NCBI GenBank assembly: GCA_001780385.1
Contig: MFGW01000122.1
Span: forward strand, 32,438-38,306
From: Candidatus Fischerbacteria bacterium RBG_13_37_8
GTDB taxonomy: Bacteria; Acidobacteriota; HRBIN11; MFGW01
Reading direction: 5' to 3'
DNA length: 5,869 nt
Below, in pieces: positions 1 through 3,489 of this stretch; the first letter of the stretch is position 1, and each line of letters starts with the position of its first letter. Position numbers and translations under genes: made by a program. The notes under the pieces are model-generated. The model was not told the origin of the DNA and made no database searches. It was given only the letters and a program-made list of their open reading frames with translations.

Positions 1-177
1 GTAAATGGGTACCTAACAGAAAAGGCAAAGAATTCACTGCGGGAAGCGTTGCCGGAAATTGATCCTGTGCAGTTTGAAGGAAACCTGAGAAAAAATGATA
101 TACCGGAATTGTTTACGGTTCGGACGTTCATGCGCCTTGTAAAAGAAAAATTACAGGTGGTGAAGGAACCACAATAA
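1..177 (+). CDS. C-terminal part of a probable acyl carrier protein (5' end outside window)
   Basis: An open frame runs from base 1 to a TAA at 175-177 and gives 58 residues, the C-terminal part of a small protein. The visible part contains LTEKAKNSLREALPEID followed by DIPELFTVRTFMRLVKEKL. The TVRTFMRLV-type helix at the end of a short acidic/hydrophobic chain resembles the last helix of acyl carrier proteins (the 'TVxDLvxyv' pattern), and the LT...L...LPEID stretch resembles some stand-alone carrier proteins of fatty-acid or polyketide-type loci. The Asp-Ser-Leu phosphopantetheine attachment site would lie upstream and cannot be seen, so the assignment rests on family resemblance and context. 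The stop lies two bases before the start of a FabG-like reductase, a classical partner of carrier proteins. If correct, it would carry an acyl chain as a thioester in the cytoplasm. An unrelated small helical protein remains possible. Confidence 0.5.
   Translation, partial: VNGYLTEKAKNSLREALPEIDPVQFEGNLRKNDIPELFTVRTFMRLVKEKLQVVKEPQ
163..167 (+). promoter_or_regulatory. Ribosome binding site of the SDR gene
   Basis: AAGGA lies inside the last codons of the upstream gene, 12 bases before the ATG at 180. The spacing is slightly long but usable. The position supports 180 as the start and shows translation of the two genes is closely linked. Confidence 0.5.
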
Positions 178-179
178 TT

Positions 180-917
180 ATGTTATTGAGATATAAGAAA
201 GTATTGATAACAGGTGGCACCGGTGCTATAGGAGAGGAGTTGTGCAGGGTTTTCGCACGCGAAGGCGCAGATGTGGCATTCAGTTACCAGGAGAATAAAC
301 AGAAGGCGGACAAAGTGCTTTCCATGATCAGGAGAAAGAAGAGAAGAGGCATTGATGTACGCTGTTCAATAACGGATGCTGTGCAGGTACATAACATGAT
401 CTTCGCGGTAATGAATGCATTCGGGCGGATTGATATACTGGTAAATAATGCAGGGATAACACAGGTACTTCCCTTTCCTTTTATCGAAGAAGAAGACTGG
501 GACATGATGATGTCGGTTAATGTGAAAGGAACATTCCTTGTAACTAAGGAAGTAGTGCGGCAAATGATTGCACAACGCTCCGGTGTCATTCTCAATATTG
601 GTTCCATAGCAGGAGTACGCATGCTTGAGGTGCCGGTTCATTATGCGACCTCGAAAGCGGCAATAGGTGGATTCACGCTTGCATTGGCACGTGAGCTTGC
701 ACGGTACCATATCAGGGTGAACGCAATCATTCCTGGGATGCTGGAAAGCGGCATTAGCACGCATGTGCCTGAAAATAAATACAAGGAATACGTGAAATAT
801 TGTGCGGCGGCACGAGCCGGCAAACCGGAAGAAGTAGCAGAATTTGCTGCATTTCTCTGTTCCGACCGCGCCAGTTACATCAACGCACAAAATATGCTGA
901 TAGACGGTGGTTTATAG
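180..917 (+). CDS. FabG-like short-chain dehydrogenase/reductase (3-oxoacyl-ACP reductase type)
   Basis: This 245-residue protein has the full length of a classical SDR. The N-terminal Rossmann nucleotide-binding motif is TGGTGAIG (residues 11-18). NNAG is at 89-92. The catalytic tetrad is visible as Asn114 (SVNVKG), Ser142 (NIGSIAG), Tyr155 and Lys159 (YATSK). NAIIPG at 181-186 and the C-terminal LIDGG are typical of the FabG group, which reduces 3-oxoacyl chains on acyl carrier protein with NAD(P)H in the cytoplasm. In the first motif the central glycine of TGxxxGxG is alanine (Ala16), a modest deviation. The gene starts 2 bases after the probable carrier protein and is followed 7 bases later by a radical SAM gene, so a role in a dedicated acyl-modifying pathway is likelier than housekeeping fatty acid synthesis (inference). 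Other SDR substrates, such as sugars or sterols, cannot be excluded from sequence alone. Confidence 0.88.
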   Translation: MLLRYKKVLITGGTGAIGEELCRVFAREGADVAFSYQENKQKADKVLSMIRRKKRRGIDVRCSITDAVQVHNMIFAVMNAFGRIDILVNNAGITQVLPFPFIEEEDWDMMMSVNVKGTFLVTKEVVRQMIAQRSGVILNIGSIAGVRMLEVPVHYATSKAAIGGFTLALARELARYHIRVNAIIPGMLESGISTHVPENKYKEYVKYCAAARAGKPEEVAEFAAFLCSDRASYINAQNMLIDGGL

Positions 918-924
918 AATAAGT

Positions 925-1920
925 ATGATTACTGCATACGCAAAAAATTATCTCGCCAAGAAAATTCACGGACCTGCATACGTAACGCATCCGATGCTGG
1001 CATCATTGTATCTCACGCACCGCTGCAATCTAGCGTGTGTGTATTGCAGTGATGGGAATGGAACGCCGTTTCGTGAGAAACAGGTAGCGGAATTATCCAC
1101 CGCGGAGATGTGCAGGGTGCTGGACCGCATAGTGAAATCCGTGAAAGTGCTGGATATAACCGGCGGTGAACCATTATTGCGCGATGATATAAGCAAAATA
1201 CTCGCCTATGCACGCAAGATAGGTTTTCGCAAAATAATACTGAATACGAATGGGACGATGCCGGACAGGGTCACGGATGTTCTGAAATGGGTCGATACTA
1301 TTTCCATAAGTCTCGATTCATTATCACCGGAGCGGCTCATGCATTTATACGGAGCATCTGAGGATACAGCCTGGGACATACTTACTACTATTGAGAATCT
1401 TTCAACATCAGAATATCGCACACGGGTGCTTCTTTCAATGGTGATGATGCCGGATAATATTGAAGATACGTATGATATTCTCGACTATTGTGAACGAAAA
1501 CGCATTAGTTTTACCTGCTCGCCTGCACTCAAGGGAATATATGCAGACGAATCACTCGCACATTCTGAAGCATACCGCAATGCAATAGATGCAATCATTG
1601 CGCGCAAGAAGAAAGGGCTCCATGCAGTAGGATCAATTGCTTATTACAAGCTCATCCGTAATTTTGAACGGTATCAATGTTATCCCATGCTGATGCCTGT
1701 CATTAACCCGGGCGGCAGACTCTATGTGCCGTGTCTCGAAATCGAGCAGAAAATGACATCACTGATGGAATACCGCAGTCTCCACGATGCGATCAAACAT
1801 TCACTCACAGAAATCACGTACCCGCCCGCATGCGGGAATGTGTGTCACATACTTTGTCATGCAGGTTTATCGATCCTGTACAAGAATATTTTTACAGCCC
1901 TGAAAGAAATAGGAATATGA
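925..1920 (+). CDS. Radical SAM protein with cysteine-rich (SPASM-like) C-terminus
   Basis: The protein is 331 residues from the ATG at 925. It has the radical SAM cluster motif CNLACVYC (Cys34, Cys38, Cys41), which binds a 4Fe-4S cluster that cleaves S-adenosylmethionine, followed by TGGEP (GGEP 80-83) and the ISLDSLSP strand typical of the TIM-barrel core. The C-terminal part has Cys252, Cys270 (in NPGGRLYVPC), Cys303, Cys307 and Cys311, a SPASM-like pattern likely to hold an auxiliary Fe-S cluster. An in-frame GTG at 907 would add six residues and overlap the reductase gene. The ATG is preferred because its N-terminus (MITAYAKNYLAKK) matches the layout of the second radical SAM protein downstream. 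No good Shine-Dalgarno precedes it, so coupling to the reductase gene, which stops 7 bases upstream, is likely. The substrate is unknown; context suggests an acyl or acyl-derived compound. The TGA stop is shared with the first bases of an intergenic repeat. Confidence 0.88.
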   Translation: MITAYAKNYLAKKIHGPAYVTHPMLASLYLTHRCNLACVYCSDGNGTPFREKQVAELSTAEMCRVLDRIVKSVKVLDITGGEPLLRDDISKILAYARKIGFRKIILNTNGTMPDRVTDVLKWVDTISISLDSLSPERLMHLYGASEDTAWDILTTIENLSTSEYRTRVLLSMVMMPDNIEDTYDILDYCERKRISFTCSPALKGIYADESLAHSEAYRNAIDAIIARKKKGLHAVGSIAYYKLIRNFERYQCYPMLMPVINPGGRLYVPCLEIEQKMTSLMEYRSLHDAIKHSLTEITYPPACGNVCHILCHAGLSILYKNIFTALKEIGI

Positions 1921-1938
1921 ACCACAGAGAACACAGAG
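1918..1938 (+). repeat. CACAGAG box, copy 1
   Basis: TGAACCACAGAGA is followed by A and then CACAGAG. This 21-base string matches 3378-3398 at 20 of 21 positions. Its first three bases are the stop codon of the upstream radical SAM gene. Within the box CACAGAG occurs twice, 9 bases apart. Confidence 0.75.
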
Positions 1939-1939
1939 C

Positions 1940-1964
1940 TTTAAACGAGCCTTGCTCGCTTAAA
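1940..1964. repeat. Hairpin 1 of the composite element
   Basis: Arms TTTAAACGAGC and GCTCGCTTAAA enclose the loop CTT. The stem has 11 positions with one A/C mismatch. No T-run follows, so an intrinsic terminator is unlikely. It is 22/25 identical to the core of the hairpin at 2260-2290. Confidence 0.7.
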
Positions 1965-2091
1965 GTAGTTCAAAGTTCAAGGTTGAAAAGAGCGCCGATT
2001 CGCTTAATATTGAATTTAAAGCTGTTTATGAAAATTTTTGCATCTTATACAACACGCATAATAAAGAAGCAATGTCAAATAGGCAGCTATT

Positions 2092-2115
2092 CCCCATTCC
2101 CCAGTCCCTAATCCC
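2092..2115 (-). other. Possible G-quadruplex motif on the minus strand
   Basis: The + strand has four C-runs (CCCC, CCCC, CCC, CCC) separated by ATT, AGT and TAAT. The minus strand therefore reads G3-N4-G3-N3-G4-N3-G4, which meets the common quadruplex pattern of four runs of at least three G with loops of 1-7. Such runs may also be a degenerate CCCTAATCCC-type dispersed repeat. No function is evident. Confidence 0.4.
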
Positions 2116-2121
2116 TCTCTG

Positions 2122-2138
2122 TTATACCTATGGTATAA
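2122..2138. promoter_or_regulatory. 17-bp palindrome, possible operator or -10 region
   Basis: TTATACC and GGTATAA form a perfect 7-bp inverted repeat around TAT. The right arm runs into TATAAAAT, which resembles a -10 box, but no convincing -35 lies 16-18 bases upstream. An operator or promoter for the downstream radical SAM gene, about 190 bp away, is possible but weakly supported. Confidence 0.25.
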
Positions 2139-2226
2139 AATCTTAAAAAACATTTACGATTTTGTTCAAACGACTACAATTTTAATGCTTTCGGAGTTCA
2201 AGGTGAAACAAGGTAGCGCTAATGTT

Positions 2227-2247
2227 AACCCTGAACCCTCAACCCTA
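2227..2247 (+). repeat. Three tandem 7-mers AACCCTN
   Basis: AACCCTG, AACCCTC and AACCCTA follow each other without a gap, just left of AACCTTGAAC. They look like degenerate copies of the same inner box of the composite element. Confidence 0.55.
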
Positions 2248-2259
2248 TAAACCTTGAAC

Positions 2260-2290
2260 CGTTTTAAGCAAGCCTTGCTTGCTTAAAACG
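2260..2290. repeat. Hairpin 2 of the composite element
   Basis: Perfect 14-bp arms, CGTTTTAAGCAAGC and GCTTGCTTAAAACG, enclose the loop CTT. It is followed by CTAGG and then the inverted end box. No U-tract follows. It is a strong hairpin upstream of the second radical SAM gene, 37 bases before its ATG. Confidence 0.8.
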
Positions 2291-2312
2291 CTAGGTTCTC
2301 TGTGGTTTTATT

Positions 2313-2318
2313 AAAAGG
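2313..2318 (+). promoter_or_regulatory. Ribosome binding site of the second radical SAM gene
   Basis: AAAAGG lies 9 bases upstream of the ATG at 2328, just outside the right end of the composite element. It supports 2328 as the start. Confidence 0.55.
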
Positions 2319-2327
2319 TACTCGCTT

Positions 2328-3347
2328 ATGAATATACGCAACAAACTGCATTATGCGAAACGGTCACTGGGGCTTATCAGTAACTTCGCATTCAATGGAT
2401 ATATTCATTGCAACCTGCAAATAACACACCGGTGCAATTTTAAATGCGAGATATGCGATTTCTGGAAAGTGGAGCATCTCAAGGAGCGCGAGTTGACCTT
2501 AAGTGAAATAACGGTGATTTCCGAAAAATTGAGCGCTTATGGGACACTGGTTGTTTCGTTGGCCGGCGGTGAGCCGATGATACGTGAGGACCTGCTGGAA
2601 ATAATAAGAATTATTGCGCGGCATCATTTTCCTATAATGATAACCAATGGCTGGTACATCACGCATGAGAACGCGCAAAGTTTATGGCGTGCGGGACTGC
2701 AGGAAGTGAGCGTATCGATTGATTATTTAAGTCCGGGGAAACATGATCGTCAGCGTGGCATGGAAGGGTCATTCGACAAAGGCATAGAGGCACTGAAATT
2801 ACTGAAGCAGTATCGTATCACTCCACGCAACAGGGTGCATATGATATCGGTTCTGATGGATGATAACGTCGACGATATTGAGCAGCTTATTGATTTATCC
2901 CACGAAATTGGAGTCACTTACATGGTGAATTTGTACAGTTATCAGCGTGGCAAGAAAAATGAGCGTTTACCGGCACGCACCATCACACCTTTCCTGCTGC
3001 AATTAAAAAAACAGCATGCGAATTTTGTTTCTCTGACTGCATATATAAATAAACTGGATGACGCTATTCAAAACGGAGGCATTGGCAATTGCCAGGCTGG
3101 AAAATACTACATGAACATCGATAATTATGGTAATGTAGCACGTTGCACAGAAATGACTGACATGCCAGTGGGAAATATTTTGCAGGAAAGCCCTGCTTCA
3201 ATAAAGAAAAAACTCTACGAAGCACAAAAAGACAGCACCTGTTCACAATGTTGGACGAGTTGTCGTGGATGGGCTGAGTCGATGCATGGTAAAGACAGCA
3301 TGTTGACCTGGAAGGAATTTTACATCTCAGTCAAGGATCATGAATGA
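2328..3347 (+). CDS. Radical SAM/SPASM-like protein
   Basis: This 339-residue protein carries CNFKCEIC (Cys36, Cys40, Cys43), the CxxxCxxC motif for the SAM-cleaving 4Fe-4S cluster. AGGEP follows (GGEP 80-83), then VSIDYLSP and RGMEGSFDKGIEAL, all typical of the radical SAM barrel. The C-terminal region has Cys255 and Cys273 (in DNYGNVARC), a GNI motif at 282-284, then Cys305, Cys308 and Cys312 (CSQCWTSC). This is a SPASM-like arrangement for an auxiliary cluster, as in enzymes that modify peptides, sugars or other small molecules. The start has a good ribosome binding site. Cysteine and GGEP spacing closely parallels the radical SAM protein at 925-1920. The gene is the last + strand gene before a convergent neighbour and is separated from the upstream operon by the composite repeat, so it may have its own promoter or depend on read-through. 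The substrate is unknown. Confidence 0.9.
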   Translation: MNIRNKLHYAKRSLGLISNFAFNGYIHCNLQITHRCNFKCEICDFWKVEHLKERELTLSEITVISEKLSAYGTLVVSLAGGEPMIREDLLEIIRIIARHHFPIMITNGWYITHENAQSLWRAGLQEVSVSIDYLSPGKHDRQRGMEGSFDKGIEALKLLKQYRITPRNRVHMISVLMDDNVDDIEQLIDLSHEIGVTYMVNLYSYQRGKKNERLPARTITPFLLQLKKQHANFVSLTAYINKLDDAIQNGGIGNCQAGKYYMNIDNYGNVARCTEMTDMPVGNILQESPASIKKKLYEAQKDSTCSQCWTSCRGWAESMHGKDSMLTWKEFYISVKDHE

Positions 3348-3377
3348 TTAATACCTATGCAAACCTGGAAAAAATTT

Positions 3378-3398
3378 TGAACCACAGAGATCACAGAG
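3378..3398 (+). repeat. CACAGAG box, copy 2
   Basis: TGAACCACAGAGA is followed by T and then CACAGAG, one substitution from the copy at 1918-1938 and in the same orientation. It lies 30 bases after the stop of the second radical SAM gene, so both radical SAM genes are followed by this box. Confidence 0.75.
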
Positions 3399-3415
3399 AT
3401 AATAATTCTTCTGTA

Positions 3416-3447
3416 ATTGTGAGCATTCCGAAGGAATGCGTGACAAT
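3416..3447. repeat. REP-like hairpin between convergent genes
   Basis: ATTGTGAGCATTCC and GGAATGCGTGACAAT pair around GAA. There is a perfect 7-bp inner stem (GCATTCC/GGAATGC), a small internal bulge and a 5-bp outer stem (ATTGT/ACAAT). It resembles widespread dispersed palindromes of the type ATTGCGAGC...GCGTGGCAAT. It sits between a + strand and a - strand gene and could act on transcript 3' ends of both, but no T-run marks it as a classical terminator. Confidence 0.6.
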
Positions 3448-3489
3448 CCATCCTTTATGTACTATGGTTGCCAGGAGCTTTCACATTCG

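Larger units (their letters stand above)
1920..2307. repeat. Composite inverted-repeat element, MITE-like, between the two radical SAM genes
   Basis: This 388-bp stretch fills almost the whole gap between the two radical SAM genes and has no credible ORF. Its ends are a perfect 12-bp inverted pair: AACCACAGAGAA at 1920-1931 and TTCTCTGTGGTT at 2296-2307. Inside each end is a hairpin (1940-1964 and 2260-2290). Further in lies a second perfect inverted pair, GTTCAAGGTT at 1975-1984 and AACCTTGAAC at 2250-2259. The order box, hairpin, inner 10-mer is thus mirrored at the two ends. The middle holds a C-rich tract, a palindrome and degenerate copies of the inner box. No clear target-site duplication is visible. 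A non-autonomous mobile element or an aggregate of dispersed intergenic repeats are both possible. A transcript reading through could fold into a long-range stem with two side hairpins. Confidence 0.6.

Noticed and set aside
366..890. 174-residue open frame on the minus strand opposite the reductase gene (and shorter ones at 284-622 and 641-823)
   Set aside because: They are antisense to a clear SDR with intact motifs, show no recognisable domain and have composition typical of shadow frames.
907..924. GTG at 907 as the start of the first radical SAM protein
   Set aside because: It would overlap the reductase gene and adds six residues without family support; the ATG at 925 gives an N-terminus parallel to the second radical SAM protein. 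Not fully excluded.
1731..2111. 126-residue + strand open frame overlapping the end of the first radical SAM gene
   Set aside because: Half of it is an alternative frame of the cysteine-rich C-terminus and the rest is translated intergenic repeat; no ribosome binding site or domain.
2260..2290. Intrinsic terminator for the first operon
   Set aside because: The stem is strong but no U-tract follows on either strand; the sequence after it is CTAGG and the inverted end box, fitting a repeat hairpin better.
1920..2307. CRISPR array or tandem-repeat locus in the intergenic region
   Set aside because: The repeats are mirrored and unevenly spaced, and the only tandem units are 7 bp; no regular repeat-spacer pattern.
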